Assembly (NCBI GenBank): GCA_964019055.1
Contig: OZ025212.1
Span: forward strand, 9,353,109 to 9,417,108
DNA: 64,000 nt
Direction: 5' to 3'
Origin: Anthopleura xanthogrammica
Lineage: Eukaryota; Cnidaria; Anthozoa; Actiniaria; Actiniidae
Shown here: one piece after another, positions 40,315 to 55,090 of the stretch
Numbering within the stretch: the first letter of the stretch is position 1
Layout of the letters: every line of letters begins with the position of its first letter
Program-made: the position numbers and the translations under genes
The notes under the pieces: generated by a model
Database searches by the model: none
Told to the model about the DNA's origin: nothing
Seen by the model: only the letters and a program-made list of their open reading frames with translations

Positions 40315-42712
40315 AATTGGCAAATTCCAAAATCGTAAAGTGCCTAACTTTGTAGCTGCGCATGCGCGGGCACCAAAACTAGGGGAAGACTACCGTATTT
40401 TCACAAGATAAACGTGACCATGTGTAGGTAGAATCGTGCCAGCAATCCATTTCCGTGATCAAAATTGGCAAATTCCAAAATCGTAAAGTGCCTAACTTTG
40501 TAGCTGCGCATGCGCGGGCACCAAAACTAGGGGAAGACTGCCGAATTTTCACAAGCTAAACGTGACCATGTATAGGTAGAATCGTGCCAGCAATCTATTT
40601 CCGTGATCAAAATTGGCAAATTCCAAAATCGTAAAGTGCCTAACTTTGTAGCTGCGCATGCGCGGACACCAAAACTAGGGGAAGACTGCCGAATTTTCAC
40701 AAGATAAACGTGACCATTTATAGGTAGAATCGTGCCAGCAATCTATTTCCGTGATCAAAATTGGCAAATTCCAAAATCGTAAAGTGCCTAACTTTGTAGC
40801 TGCGCATGCGCGGACACCAAAACTAGGGGAAGACTGCCGAATTTTCACAAGATAAACGTGACCATGTATAGGTAGAATCGTGCCAGCAATCGATTTCCGT
40901 GATCAAAATTGTCAAATTCCAAAATCGTAAAGTGCCTATCTTTGTAGCTGCGCATGCGCGGGCACCAAAACTAGGGGAAGACTGCCGAATTCTCACAAGA
41001 TAAACGTGACCATGTATAGGTAGAATCGTGCCAGCAATCCATTTCCGTGATCAAAATTGGCAAATTCCAAAATCGTAAAGTGCCTAACTTTGTAGCTGCG
41101 CATGCGCGGGCACCAAAACTAGGGGAAGACTGCCGAATTTTCACAAGCTAAACGTGACCATGTATAGGTAGAATCGTGCCACCAATCTATTTCCGTGATC
41201 AAAATTGGCAAATTCCAAAATCGTAAAGTGCCTAACTTTGTAGCTGCGCATGCGCGGACACCAAAACTAGGGGAAGACTGCCGAATTTTCACAAGATAAA
41301 CGTGACCATGTATAGGTAGAATCGTGCCAGCAATCGATTTCCGTGATCAAAATTGTCAAATTCCAAAATCGTAAAGTGCCTATCTTTGTAGCTGCGCATG
41401 CGCGGGCACCAAAACTAGGGGAAGACTGCCGAATTCTCACAAGATAAACGTGACCATGTATAGGTAGAATCGTGCCAGCAATCCATTTCCGTGATCAAAA
41501 TTGGCAAATTCCAAAATCGTAAAGTGCCTAACTTTGTAGCTGCGCATGCGCGGGCACCAAAACTAGGGGAAGACTACCGTATTTTCACAAGATAAACGTG
41601 ACCATGTGTAGGTAGAATCGTGCCAGCAATCCATTTCCGTGATCAAAATTGGCAAATTCCAAAATCGTAAAGTGCCTAACTTTGTAGCTGCGCATGCGCG
41701 GGCACCAAAACTAGGGGAAGACTGCCGAATTTTCACAAGCTAAACGTGACCATGTATAGGTAGAATCGTGCCAGCAATCTATTTCCGTGATCAAAATTGG
41801 CAAATTCCAAAATCGTAAAGTGCCTAACTTTGTAGCTGCGCATGCGCGGACACCAAAACTAGGGGAAGACTGCCGAATTTTCACAAGATAAACGTGACCA
41901 TTTATAGGTAGAATCGTGCCAGCAATCTATTTCCGTGATCAAAATTGGCAAATTCCAAAATCGTAAAGTGCCTAACTTTGTAGCTGCGCATGCGCGGACA
42001 CCAAAACTAGGGGAAGACTGCCGAATTTTCACAAGATAAACGTGACCATGTATAGGTAGAATCGTGCCAGCAATCGATTTCCGTGATCAAAATTGTCAAA
42101 TTCCAAAATCGTAAAGTGCCTATCTTTGTAGCTGCGCATGCGCGGGCACCAAAACTAGGGGAAGACTGCCGAATTCTCACAAGATAAACGTGACCATGTA
42201 TAGGTAGAATCGTGCCAGCAATCCATTTCCGTGATCAAAATTGGCAAATTCCAAAATCGTAAAGTGCCTAACTTTGTAGCTGCGCATGCGCGGGCACCAA
42301 AACTAGGGGAAGACTGCCGAATTTTCACAAGCTAAACGTGACCATGTATAGGTAGAATCGTGCCACCAATCTATTTCCGTGATCAAAATTGGCAAATTCC
42401 AAAATCGTAAAGTGCCTAACTTTGTAGCTGCGCATGCGCGGACACCAAAACTAGGGGAAGACTGCCGAATTTTCACAAGATAAACGTGACCATGTATAGG
42501 TAGAATCGTGCCAGCAATCGATTTCCGTGATCAAAATTGTCAAATTCCAAAATCGTAAAGTGCCTATCTTTGTAGCTGCGCATGCGCGGGCACCAAAACT
42601 AGGGGAAGACTGCCGAATTCTCACAAGATAAACGTGACCATGTATAGGTAGAATCGTGCCAGCAATCCATTTCCGTGATCAAAATTGGCAAATTCCAAAA
42701 TCGTAAAGTGCC
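40315..42712 (-). repeat. 8-monomer higher-order repeat (1184 bp), two tandem copies
   Basis: Bases 40315-41528 match 41499-42712 at a lag of 1184. Markers are GACTACCGTATTTTC (40391/41575 for TACCG), CATGTGTAGG (40421/41605), GACCATTTATAGG (40711/41895), GCGCGGACACC, and GTGCCACCAATC (41173/42357). I saw almost no differences between copies, so this is a young duplication. Confidence 0.92.
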
Positions 42713-42771
42713 TTACTTTGTAGCTGCGCATGCGCGGGCACCAAAACTAGGGGAAGACTGCCGAAATTTCA

Positions 42772-45250
42772 CAAGATAAACGTGACCATGTATAGGTAGA
42801 ATCGTGCCAGCAATCGATTTCCGTGATCAAAATTGTCAAATTCCAAAATCGTAAAGTGCCTATCTTTGTAGCTGCGCATGCGCGGGCACCAAAACTAGGG
42901 GAAGACTGCCGAATTCTCACAAGATAAACGTGACCATGTATAGGTAGAATCGTGCCAGAAATCCATTTCCGTGATCAAAACTGGCAAATTCCAAAATCGT
43001 AACGTGCCTAACTTTGTAGCTGCGCATGCGCGGGCACCAAAACTAGGGGAAGACTGCCGAATTTTCACAAGATAAACGTGACCATGTATAGGTAGAATCG
43101 TGCGAGCAATCGATTTGCGTGATCAAAATTGGCAAATTCCAAAATCGTAAAGTGCCTAACTTTGTAGCTGCGCATGCGCGGGCACCAAAACTAGGGGAAG
43201 ACTGCCGAATTTTCACAAGATAAACGTGACCATGTATAGGTAGAATCGTGCCAGCAATCGATTTCCGTGATCAAAATTGTCAAATTCCAAAATCGTAAAG
43301 TGCCTATCTTTGTAGCTGCGCATGCGCGGGCACCAAAACTACGGGAAGACTGCCGAATTCTCACAAGATAAACGTGACCATGTATAGGTAGAATCGTGCC
43401 AGCAATCGATTTGCGTGATCAAAATTGGCAAATTCCAAAATCGTAAAGTGCCTTACTTTGTAGCTGCGCATGCGCGGGCACCAAAACTAGGGGAAGACTG
43501 CCGAAATTTCACAAGCTAAACGTGACCATGTATAGGTAGAATCGTGACAGCAATCGATTTCCGTGATCAAAATTGTCAAATTCCAAAATCGTAAAGTGCC
43601 TATCTTTGTAGCTGCGCATGCGCGGGCACCAAAACTAGGGGAAGACTGCCGAATTTTCACAACATAAACGTGACCATGTATAGGTAGAATCGTGCCAGCA
43701 ATCCATTTCCGTGATCAAAATTGGCAAATTCCAAAATCGTAAAGTGCCTAACTTTGTAGCTGCGCATGTGCGGGCACCAAAACTAGGGGAAGACTGCCGA
43801 ATTTTCACAAGATAAACGTGACCATGTATAGGTAGAAGCGTGCCAGCAATCGATTTCCGTGATCAAAATTGGCAAATTCCAAAATCGTAAAGTGCCTAAC
43901 TTTGTAGCTGCGCATGCGCAGGCACCAAAACTTGGGGAAGACTGCCGAATTTTCACAAAATAAACGTGACCATGTATAGGTAGAATCATGCCAGCAATCC
44001 ATTTCCGTTTTCAAAATTGGCAAATTCCAAAATCGTAAAGTGCCTAACTTTGTAGCTGCGCATGCGCGGGCACCAAAACTAGGGGAAGACTGCAGAATTT
44101 TCACAAGATAAACGTGACCATGTATAGGTAGAATCGTGCCAGCAATCGATTTCCGTGATCAAAATTGTCAAATTCCAAAATCGTAAAGTGCCTATCTTTG
44201 TAGCTGCGCATGCGCGGGCACCAAAACTAGGGGAAGACTGCCGAATTCTCACAAGATAAACGTGACCATGTATAGGTAGAATCGTGCCAGAAATCCATTT
44301 CCGTGATCAAAACTGGCAAATTCCAAAATCGTAAAGTGCCTAACTTTGTAGCTGCGCATGCGCGGGCACCAAAACTAGGGGAAGACTGCCGAATTTTCAC
44401 AAGATAAACGTGACCATGTATAGGTAGAATCGTGCGAGCAATCGATTTGCGTGATCAAAATTGGCAAATTCCAAAATCGTAAAGTGCCTAACTTTGTAGC
44501 TGCGCATGCGCGGGCACCAAAACTAGGGGAAGACTGCCGAATTTTCACAAGATAAACGTGACCATGTATAGGTAGAATCGTGCCAGCAATCGATTTCCGT
44601 GATCAAAATTGTCAAATTCCAAAATCGTAAAGTGCCTATCTTTGTAGCTGCGCATGCGCGGGCACCAAAACTACGGGAAGACTGCCGAATTCTCACAAGA
44701 TAAACGTGACCATGTATAGGTAGAATCGTGCCAGCAATCGATTTGCGTGATCAAAATTGGCAAATTCCAAAATCGTAAAGTGCCTTACTTTGTAGCTGCG
44801 CATGCGCGGGCACCAAAACTAGGGGAAGACTGCCGAAATTTCACAAGCTAAACGTGACCATGTATAGGTAGAATCGTGACAGCAATCGATTTCCGTGATC
44901 AAAATTGTCAAATTCCAAAATCGTAAAGTGCCTATCTTTGTAGCTGCGCATGCGCGGGCACCAAAACTAGGGGAAGACTGCCGAATTTTCACAACATAAA
45001 CGTGACCATGTATAGGTAGAATCGTGCCAGCAATCCATTTCCGTGATCAAAATTGGCAAATTCCAAAATCGTAAAGTGCCTAACTTTGTAGCTGCGCATG
45101 TGCGGGCACCAAAACTAGGGGAAGACTGCCGAATTTTCACAAGATAAACGTGACCATGTATAGGTAGAAGCGTGCCAGCAATCGATTTCCGTGATCAAAA
45201 TTGGCAAATTCCAAAATCGTAAAGTGCCTAACTTTGTAGCTGCGCATGCG
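42772..45250 (-). repeat. 9-monomer (1332 bp) higher-order repeat, about 1.9 copies
   Basis: Bases 42772-43918 match 44104-45250. Markers are GTGCCAGAAATCC with AAAACTGGC (42951/44283), GTGCGAGCAATCGATTTGCG, AAAACTACGGG, GTGACAGCAATCG, GCGCATGTGCGGG (43765/45097 for CATGTG) and GTAGAAGCGTGCC. A private change is GTAACGTGCC near 42990 in the first copy. The spacer between the matching blocks holds the earliest CCGTTTTCAAAATT unit of this arm (near 44005). Confidence 0.9.
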
Positions 45251-48200
45251 CGGGCACCAAAACTAGGGGAAGACTGCCGAATTTTCACAAGCTAAACGTG
45301 ACCATGTATAGGTAGAATCGTGCAAGCAATCCATTTCCGTGATCAAAATTGGCAAATTCCAAAATCGTAAAGTGCCTAACTTTGTAGCTGCGCATGCGCG
45401 GGCACAAAAACTAGGGGAAGACTGCCGAATTTTCACAAGATAAACGTGACCATTTATAGATAGAATCGTGCCAGCAATCCATTTCCGTGATCAAAATTGG
45501 CAAATTCCAAAATCGTAAAGTGCCTAACTTTGTAGCTGCGCATGCGCGGGCACAAAAACTAGGGGAAGACTACCGAATTTTCACAAGATAAACGTGACCA
45601 TGTATAGGTAGAATCGTGCCAGCAATCCATTTCCGTGATCAAAATTGGCAAATTCCAAAATCGTAAAGTGCCTTACTTTGTAGCTGCGCATGCGCGGGCA
45701 CCAAAACTAGGGGAAGACTGCCGAATTTTCACAAGCTAAACGTGACCACGTATAGGTAGAATCGTGCCAGCAATCCATTTCCGTGATCAAAATTGGCAAA
45801 TTCCAAAATCGTAAAGTGCCCAACTTTGTAGCTGCGCATGCGCGGGCACCAAAACTAGGGGAAGACTGCCGAATTTTCACAAGATAAACGTGACCATGTA
45901 TAGGTGGAATCCTGCCAGCAATCTATTTCCGTGATCAAAATTGGCAAATTCCAAAATCGTAAAGTGCCTATCTTTGTAGCTGCGCATGCGCGGGCACCAA
46001 AACTAGGGGAAGACTGCCGAATTTTCACAAGATAAACGTGACCATGTATAGGTAGAATAGTGCCAGCAATCCATTTCCGTGATCAAAATTGGCAAATTCC
46101 AAAATCTTAAAGTGCCTATCTTTGTAGCTGCGCATGCGCGGGCACCAAAACTAGGGGAAGACTGCCGAATTTTCACAAGATAAACGTGACCATGTATAGG
46201 TACAATCGTGCCAGCAATCGACTTCCGTGATCAAAATTGGCAAATTCCAAAATCGTAAAGTGCCTATCTTTGTAGCTGCGCAAGCGCGGGCACCAAAACT
46301 AGGGGAAGACTGCCGAATTTTCACAAGATAAACGTGACCATTTATAGGTAGAATCGTGCCAGCAATCCATTTCCGTGATCAAAATTGGCAAATTCCAAAA
46401 TCGTAAAGTGCTTATCTTTGTAGCTGCGCATGCGCGGGCACCAAAACTAGGGGAAGACTGCCGAATTTTCACAAGATAAACGTCACCATGTATAGGTAGA
46501 ATCGTGCCAGCAATCCATTTCCGTGATCAAAATTGGCAAATTCCAAAATCGTAAAGTCCCTCTCTTTGTAGCTGCGCATGCGCGGGCACCAAAACTAGGG
46601 GAAGACTGCCGAATTTTCACAAGATAAACGTGACCATGTATAGGTGGAATCCTGCCAGCAATCTATTTCCGTGATCAAAATTGGCAAATTCCAAAATCGT
46701 AAAGTGCCTATCTTTGTAGCTGCGCATGCGCGGGCACCAAAACTAGGGGAAGACTGCCGAATTTTCACAAGATAAACGTGACCATGTATAGGTAGAATCG
46801 TGCCAGCAATCCATTTCCGTGATCAAAATTGGCAAATTCCAAAATCGTAAAGTGCTTATCTTTGTAGCTGCGCATGCGCGGGCACCAAAACTAGGGGAAG
46901 ACTGCCGAATTTTCACAAGCTAAACGTGACCATGTATAGGTAGAATCGTGCCAGCAATCTATTTCCGTGATCAAAATTGGCAAATTCCAAAATCTTAAAG
47001 CGCCTAACTTTGTAGCTGCGCATGCGCGGGCACCAAAACTAGGTGAAGACTGCCGAATTTTCACAAGATAAACGTGACCATGTATAGGTAGAATCGTGCC
47101 AGCAATTCATTTCCGTGATCAAAATTGGCAAATTCCAAAATCGTAAAGTGCCTATCTTTGTAGCTGCGCATGCGCGGGCACCAAAACTAGGGGAAGACTG
47201 CCGAATTTGCACAAGATAAACGTGACCATGTATAGGTAGAATCGTGCAAGCAATCCATTTCCGTGATCAAAATTGGCAAATTCCAAAATCGTAAAGTGCG
47301 TATCTTTGTAGCTGCGCATGCGCGGGCACCAAAACTAGGGGAAGACTACCGAATTTTCACAAGATAAACGTGACCATGTATAGGTAGAATCGTGCCAGCA
47401 ATCGATTTCCGTGATCAAAATTGGCAAATTCCAAAATCGTAAAGTGCCTAACTTTGTAGCTGCGCATGCGCGGGCACCAAAACTAGGGGAAGACTGCCGA
47501 ATTTTCACAAGATAAACGTGACCATGTATAGGTAGAATCGTGCCAGCAATCTATTTCCGTGATCAAAATTGGCAAATTCCAAAATCGTAAAGTGCCTATC
47601 TTTGTAGCTGCGCATGCGCGGGCACCAAAACTAGGGGAAGACTGCCGAATTTTCACAAGATAAACGTGACCATGTATAGGTAGAATCGTGCCAGCAATCC
47701 ATTTCCTTGATCAAAATCGGCAAATTCCAAAATCGTAAAGTGCCTAACTTTGTAGCTGCGCATGCGCGGACAACAAAACTAGGGGAAGACTGCCGAATTT
47801 TCACAAGATAAACGTGACCATGTATAGGTAGAATCGTGCCAGCAATCGATTTCCGTGATCAGAATTGGCAAATTCCAAAATCGTAAAGTGCCTAACTTTG
47901 TAGCTGCGCATGCGCGGGCACCAAAACTACGAGAAGACTGCCGAATTTTCACAAGATAAAGGTGACCATGTATAGGTAGAATCGTGCCAGCAATCGATTT
48001 CCGTGATCAAAATTTTCAACTTCCAAAATCGTAAAGTGCCTATCTTTGTAGCTGCGCATGCGCGGGCACAAAAACTAGGGGAAGACTGCCGAATTTTTAC
48101 AAGATAAAGGTGACCATGTATAGGTAGAATCGTGCCAGCAATCCATTTCCGTGATCAAAATTGGCAAATTCCAAAATCGTAAAGTGCCTATCTTTGTAGC

Positions 48201-49574
48201 TGCGCATGCGCGGGCACCAAAACTAGGGGAAGACTGCCGAATTTTCCCAAGCTAAACGTGACCATGTATAGGTAGAATCGTGCCAGCAATCTATTTCCGT
48301 GATCAAAATTGGCAAATTCCAAAATCGTAAAGTGCCTAACTTTGTAGCTGCACATGCGCGGGCACCAAAACTAGGGGAAGACTGCCGAATTTTCACAAGA
48401 TAAACGTGACCATGTATAGGTAGAATCGTGCCAGCAATCCATTTCCGTGATCAAAATTGGCAAATTCCAAAATCGTAAAGTGCCTAACTTTGTAGCTGCA
48501 CATTATCGAGCACCAAAACTAGGGGAAGACTGCCGAATTTTCACAAGATAAACGTGACCATGTATAGGTAGAATCGTGCCAGCAATCTATTTCCGTGATC
48601 AAAATTGGCAAATTCCAAAATCGTAAAGTGCCTAACTTTGTAGCTGCGCATGCGCGGGCACCAAAACTAGGGGAAGACTGCTGAATTTTAACAAGATAAA
48701 CGTGACCATGTATACGTAGAATCGTGCCAGCAATCGATTTCCGTGATCAAAATTGGCAAATTCCAAAATCGTAAAGTGCGTATCTTTGTAGCTGCGCATG
48801 CGCGGGCACCAAAACTAGGGGAAGACTGCTGAATTTTCCCAAGATAAACGTGACCATGTATAGGTAGAATCGTGCCAGCAATCCATTTCCGTTTTCAAAA
48901 TTGGCAAATTCCAAAATCGTAAAGTGCCTAACTTTGTAGCTGCGCATGCGCGGGCACCAAAACTAGGGGAAGACTGCCGAATCTTCACAAGATAAACGTG
49001 ACCATGTATAGGTAGAATCGTGCCAGTAATCGATTTCCGTGATCAAAATTGGGAAATTCCAAAATCGTAAAGTGCGTATCTTTGTAGCTGCGCATGCGCG
49101 GGCACCAAAACTAGGGGAAGACTGCTGAATTTTCACAAGATAAACGTGACCATGTATAGGTAGAATCGTGCCAGCAATCCATTTCCGTGATTAAAATTGG
49201 CAAATTCCAAAATCGTAAAGTGCGTATCTTTGTAACTGCGCATGCGCGGGCACAAAAACTAGGGGAAGACTGCCGAATTTTCACAAGATAAACGTGACCA
49301 TCTATAGGTAGAATCGTGCCAGCAATCGATTTCCGTGATCAAAATTGGCAAATTCCAAAATCGTAAAGTGCCTAACTTTGTAGCTGCGCATGCGCGGGCA
49401 CCAAAACTAGGGGAAGACTTCCGAATTTTCACAAGATAAACGTGACCATATATAGGTAGAATCGTGCCAGCAATCGATTTCCGTGATCAAAATTGTCAAA
49501 TTCCAAAATCGTAAAGTGCGTATCTTGGTAGCTGCGCATGCGCGGGCACAAAAACTAGGGGAAGACTGCCGAAT
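45251..49574 (-). repeat. Right-arm monomers with sparse local duplication
   Basis: About 29 units without a dominant multimer. A 740-bp echo links 45826-46057 to 46566-46797 (both with GTGGAATCCTGCC). CCCAAGCTAAACG near 48246 returns near 50614. A badly altered palindrome (GCACATTATCGAG) sits at 48498-48509. No gene or foreign insertion is present. Confidence 0.82.
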
Positions 49575-52500
49575 TTTCACAAGATAAACGTGACCATGTA
49601 TAGGTAGAATCGTGCCAGCAATCCATTTCCGAGATCAAAATTGGCAAATTCTAAAATCGTAAAGTGCCTAACTTTGTAGCTGCACATGCGCGAGCACCAA
49701 AACTAGGGGAAGACTGCCGAATTTTCACAAGATAAACGTGACCATGTATAGGTAGAATCGTGCCAGCAATCTGTTTCCGTGATCAAAATTTGCAAATTCC
49801 AAAATCGTAAAGTGCCTATCTTTGTAGCTGCGCATGCGCGGGCACCAAAACTAGGGGAAGACTGCTGAATTTTAACAAGATAAACGTGACCATGTATAGG
49901 TAGAATCGTGCCAGCAATCGATTTCCGTGATCCAAATTGGGAAATTCCAAAATCGTAAAGTGCGTATCTTTGTAGCTGCGCATGCGCGGGCACCAAAACT
50001 AGGGGAAGAATGCTGAATTTTCACAAGATTAACGTGACCATGTATATGTAGAATCGTGCCAGCAATCCATTTCCGTGATCAAAATTGGCAAATTCCAAAA
50101 TCGTAAAGTGCGTATCTTTGTAGCTGCGCATGCGCGGGCACAAAAACTAGGGGAAGACTGCCGAATTTTCACAAGATAAACGTGACCATGTATAGGTAGA
50201 ATCGTGCCAGCAATCCATTTCCGTGATCAAAATTGGCAAATTCCAAAATCGTAAAGTGCGTATCTTTTTAGCTGCGCATGCGCGGGCACTAAAACTAGGG
50301 GAAGACTGCCGAATTTTCACAAGATAAACGTGACCATGTATAGGTAGAATCGTGCGAGCAATCGATTTGCGTGATCAAAATTGGCAAATTCCAAAATCGT
50401 AAAGTGCCTAACTTTGTAGCTGCGCATGCGCGGGCACCAAAACTAGGGAAAGACTTCCGAATTTTCACAAGATAAACGTGACCATGTATAGGTAGAATCG
50501 TGCCAGCAATCCATTTGCGTGATCAAAATTGGCAAATTCCAAAATCGTAAAGTGCCTATCTTTGTAGCTGCGCATGCGCGGGCACCAAAACTAGGGGAAG
50601 ACTGCCGAATTTTCCCAAGCTAAACGTGACCATGTATAGGTAGAATCGTGCCAGCAATCTATTTCCGTGATCAAAATTGGCAAATTCCAAAATCGTAAAG
50701 TGCCTAACTTTGTAGCAGCACATGCGCGGGCACCAAAACTAGGGGAAGACTGCCGAATTTTCACAAGATAAACGTGACCATGTATAGGTAGAATCGTGCC
50801 AGCAATCCATTTCCGAGATCAAAATTGGCAAATTCCAAAATCGTAAAGTGCCTAACTTTGTAGCTGCACATGCGCGAGCACCAAAACTAGGGGAAGACTG
50901 CCGAATTTTCACAAGATAAACGTGACCATGTATAGGTAGAATCGTGCCAGCAATCTATTTCCGTGATCAAAATTTGCAAATTCCAAAATCGTAAAGTGCC
51001 TATCTTTGTAGCTGCGCATGCGCGGGCACCAAAACTAGGGGAAGACTGCTGAATTTTAACAAGATAAACGTGACCATGTATAGGTAGAATCGTGCCAGCA
51101 ATCGATTTCCGTGATCCAAATTGGGAAATTCCAAAATCGTAAAGTGCGTATCTTTGTAGCTGCGCATGCGCGGGCACCAAAACTAGGGGAAGACTGCTGA
51201 ATTTTCACAACATAAACGTGACCATGTATAGGTAGAATCGTTCCAGCAATCCATTTCCGTTTTCAAAATTGGCAAATTCCAAAATCGTAAAGTGCCTTAC
51301 TTTGTAGCTGCGCATGCGCGGGCACCAAAACTAGGGGAAGACTTCCGAATTTTCACAAGATAAACGTGACCATGTATAGGTAGAATCGTGCCAGTAATCG
51401 ATTTCCGTGATCAAAATTGGGAAATTCCAAAATCGTAAAGTGCGTATCTTTGTAGCTGCGCATGCGCGGGCACCAAAACTAGGGGAAGACTGCTGAATTT
51501 TCACAAGATAAACGTGACCATGTATAGGTAGAATCGTGCCAGCAATCCATTTCCGTGATCAAAATTGGCAAATTCCAAAATCGTAAAGTGCCTAACTTGG
51601 TAGCTGCACATGCGCGAGCACCAAAACTAGGGGAAGACTGCCGAATTTTCACAAGATAAACGTGACCATGTATAGGTAGAATCGTGCCAGCAATCTATTT
51701 CCGTGATCAAAATTTGCAAATTCCAAAATCGTAAAGTGCCTATCTTTGTAGCTGCGCATGCGCGGGCACCAAAACTAGGGGAAGACTGCTGAATTTTAAC
51801 AAGATAAACGTGACCATGTATAGGTAGAATCGTGCCAGCAATCGATTTCCGTGATCCAAATTATGAAATTCCAAAATCGTAAAGTGCGTATCTTTGTAGC
51901 TGCGCATGCGCGGGCACCAAAACTAGGGGAAGACTGCTGAATTTTCACAACATAAACGTGACCATGTATAGGTAGAATCGTTCCAGCAATCCATTTCCGT
52001 TTTCAAAATTGGCAAATTCCAAAATCGTAAAGTGCCTAACTTTGTAGCTGCGCATGCGCGGGCACCAAAACTAGGGGAAGACTTCCGAATTTTCACAAGA
52101 TAAACGTGACCATGTATAGGTAGAATCGTGCCAGTAATCGATTTCCGTGATCAAAATTGGGAAATTCCAAAATCGTAAAGTGCGTATCTTTGTAGCTGCG
52201 CATGCGCGGGCACCAAAACTAGGGGAAGACTGCTGAATTTTCACAAGATAAACGTGACCATGTATAGGTAGAATCGTGCCAGCAATCGATTTCCGTGATC
52301 CAAATTGGGAAATTCCAAAATCGTAAAGTGCGTATCTTTGTAGCTGCGCATGCGCGGGCACCAAAACTAGGGGAAGACTGCTGAATTTTCACAACATAAA
52401 CGTGACCATGTATAGGTAGAATCGTTCCAGCAATCCATTTCCGTTTTCAAAATTGGCAAATTCCAAAATCGTAAAGTGCCTAACTTTGTAGCTGCGCATG

Positions 52501-55090
52501 CGCGGGCACCAAAACTAGGGGAAGACTTCCGAATTTTCACAAGATAAACGTGACCATGTATAGGTAGAATCGTGCCAGTAATCGATTTCCGTGATCAAAA
52601 TTGGGAAATTCCAAAATCGTAAAGTGCGTATCTTTGTAGCTGCGCATGCGCGGGCACCAAAACTAGGGGAAGACTGCTGAATTTTCACAACATAAACGTG
52701 ACCATGTATAGGTAGAATCGTTCCAGCAATCCATTTCCGTTTTCAAAATTGGCAAATTCCAAAATCGTAAAGTGCCTAACTTTGTAGCTGCGCATGCGCG
52801 GGCACCAAAACTAGGGGAAGACTTCCGAATTTTCACAAGATAAACGTGACCATGTATAGGTAGAATCGTGCCAGCAATCTATTTCCGTGATCAAAATTTG
52901 CAAATTCCAAAATCGTAAAGTGCCTATCTTTGTAGCTGCGCATGCGCGGGCACCAAAACTAGGGGAAGACTGCTGAATTTTAACAAGATAAACGTGACCA
53001 TGTATAGGTAGAATCGTGCCAGCAATCGATTTCCGTGATCCAAATTATGAAATTCCAAAATCGTAAAGTGCGTATCTTTGTAGCTGCGCATGCGCGGGCA
53101 CCAAAACTAGGGGAAGACTGCTGAATTTTCACAACATAAACGTGACCATGTATAGGTAGAATCGTTCCAGCAATCCATTTCCGTTTTCAAAATTGGCAAA
53201 TTCCAAAATCGTAAAGTGCCTAACTTTGTAGCTGCGCATGCGCGGGCACCAAAACTAGGGGAAGACTTCCGAATTTTCACAAGATAAACGTGACCATGTA
53301 TAGGTAGAATCGTGCCAGTAATCGATTTCCGTGATCAAAATTGGGAAATTCCAAAATCGTAAAGTGCGTATCTTTGTAGCTGCGCATGCGCGGGCACCAA
53401 AACTAGGGGAAGACTGCTGAATTTTCACAAGATAAACGTGACCATGTATAGGTAGAATCGTGCCAGCAATCGATTTCCGTGATCCAAATTGGGAAATTCC
53501 AAAATCGTAAAGTGCGTATCTTTGTAGCTGCGCATGCGCGGGCACCAAAACTAGGGGAAGACTGCTGAATTTTCACAACATAAACGTGACCATGTATAGG
53601 TAGAATCGTTCCAGCAATCCATTTCCGTTTTCAAAATTGGCAAATTCCAAAATCGTAAAGTGCCTAACTTTGTAGCTGCGCATGCGCGGGCACCAAAACT
53701 AGGGGAAGACTTCCGAATTTTCACAAGATAAACGTGACCATGTATAGGTAGAATCGTGCCAGTAATCGATTTCCGTGATCAAAATTGGGAAATTCCAAAA
53801 TCGTAAAGTGCGTATCTTTGTAGCTGCGCATGCGCGGGCACCAAAACTAGGGGAAGACTGCTGAATTTTCACAAGATAAACGTGACTATGTATAGGTAGA
53901 ATCGTGCCAGCAATCCATTTCCGTGATCAAAATTGGCAAATTCCAAAATCGTAAAGTGCCTAACTTTGTAGCTGCACATGCGCGAGCACCAAAACTAGGG
54001 GAAGACTGCCGAATTTTCACAAGATAAACGTGACCATGTATAGGTAGAATCGTGCCAGCAATCTATTTCCGTGATCAAAATTTGCAAATTCCAAAATCGT
54101 AAAGTGCCTATCTTTGTAGCTGCGCATGCGCGGGCACCAAAACTAGGGGAAGACTACTGAATTTTAACAAGATAAACGTGACCATGTATAGGTAGAATCG
54201 TGCCAGCAATCGATATCCGTGATCCAAATTGGGAAATTCCAAAATCGTAAAGTGCGTATCTTTGTAGCTGCGCATGCGCGGGCACCAAAACTAGGGGAAG
54301 ACTGCTGAATTTTCACAACATAAACGTGACCATGTATAGGTAGAATCGTTCCAGCAATCCATTTCCGTTTTCAAAATTGGCAAATTCCAAAATCGTAAAG
54401 TGCCTAACTTTGTAGCTGCACATGCGCGAGCACCAAAACTAGGGGAAGACTGCCGAATTTTCACAAGATAAACGTGACCATGTATAGGTAGAATCGTGCC
54501 AGCAATCTATTTCCGTGATCAAAATTTGCAAATTCCAAAATCGTAAAGTGCCTATCTTTGTAGCTGCGCATGCGCGGGCACCAAAACTAGGGGAAGACTG
54601 CTGAATTTTAACAAGATAAACGTGACCATGTATAGGTAGAATCGTGCCAGCAATCGATTTCCGTGATCCAAATTATGAAATTCCAAAATCGTAAAGTGCG
54701 TATCTTTGTAGCTGCGCATGCGCGGGCACCAAAACTAGGGGAAGACTGCTGAATTTTCACAACATAAACGTGACCATGTATAGGTAGAATCGTTCCAGCA
54801 ATCCATTTCCGTTTTCAAAATTGGCAAATTCCAAAATCGTAAAGTGCCTAACTTTGTAGCTGCGCATGCGCGGGCACCAAAACTAGGGGAAGACTTCCGA
54901 ATTTTCACAAGATAAACGTGACCATGTATAGGTAGAATCGTGCCAGTAATCGATTTCCGTGATCAAAATTGGGAAATTCCAAAATCGTAAAGTGCGTATC
55001 TTTGTAGCTGCGCATGCGCGGGCACCAAAACTAGGGGAAGACTGCTGAATTTTCACAAGATAAACGTGACCATGTATAGGTAGAATCGTG
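49575..55090 (-). repeat. Nested 8-monomer (1184 bp) multimers with 296/444/740-bp sub-periods
   Basis: Homologous units start at 49703, 50887, 52071 and 53255, exactly 1184 bp apart. CCGTTTTC is at 51257, 51997, 52441, 52737, 53181, 53625, 54365 and 54809. The gaps are 740, 444, 296, 444, 444, 740 and 444 bp, so trimers and dimers are embedded in the 8-mer. CCAAATTATGAAATTCC recurs near 51861, 53045 and 54673. Bases 51640-52690 match 52824-53874 almost perfectly. Units alternate CATTTCCGTTTTC, AGTAATCGATTTCC and GATCCAAATTGGG alleles. Confidence 0.88.
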
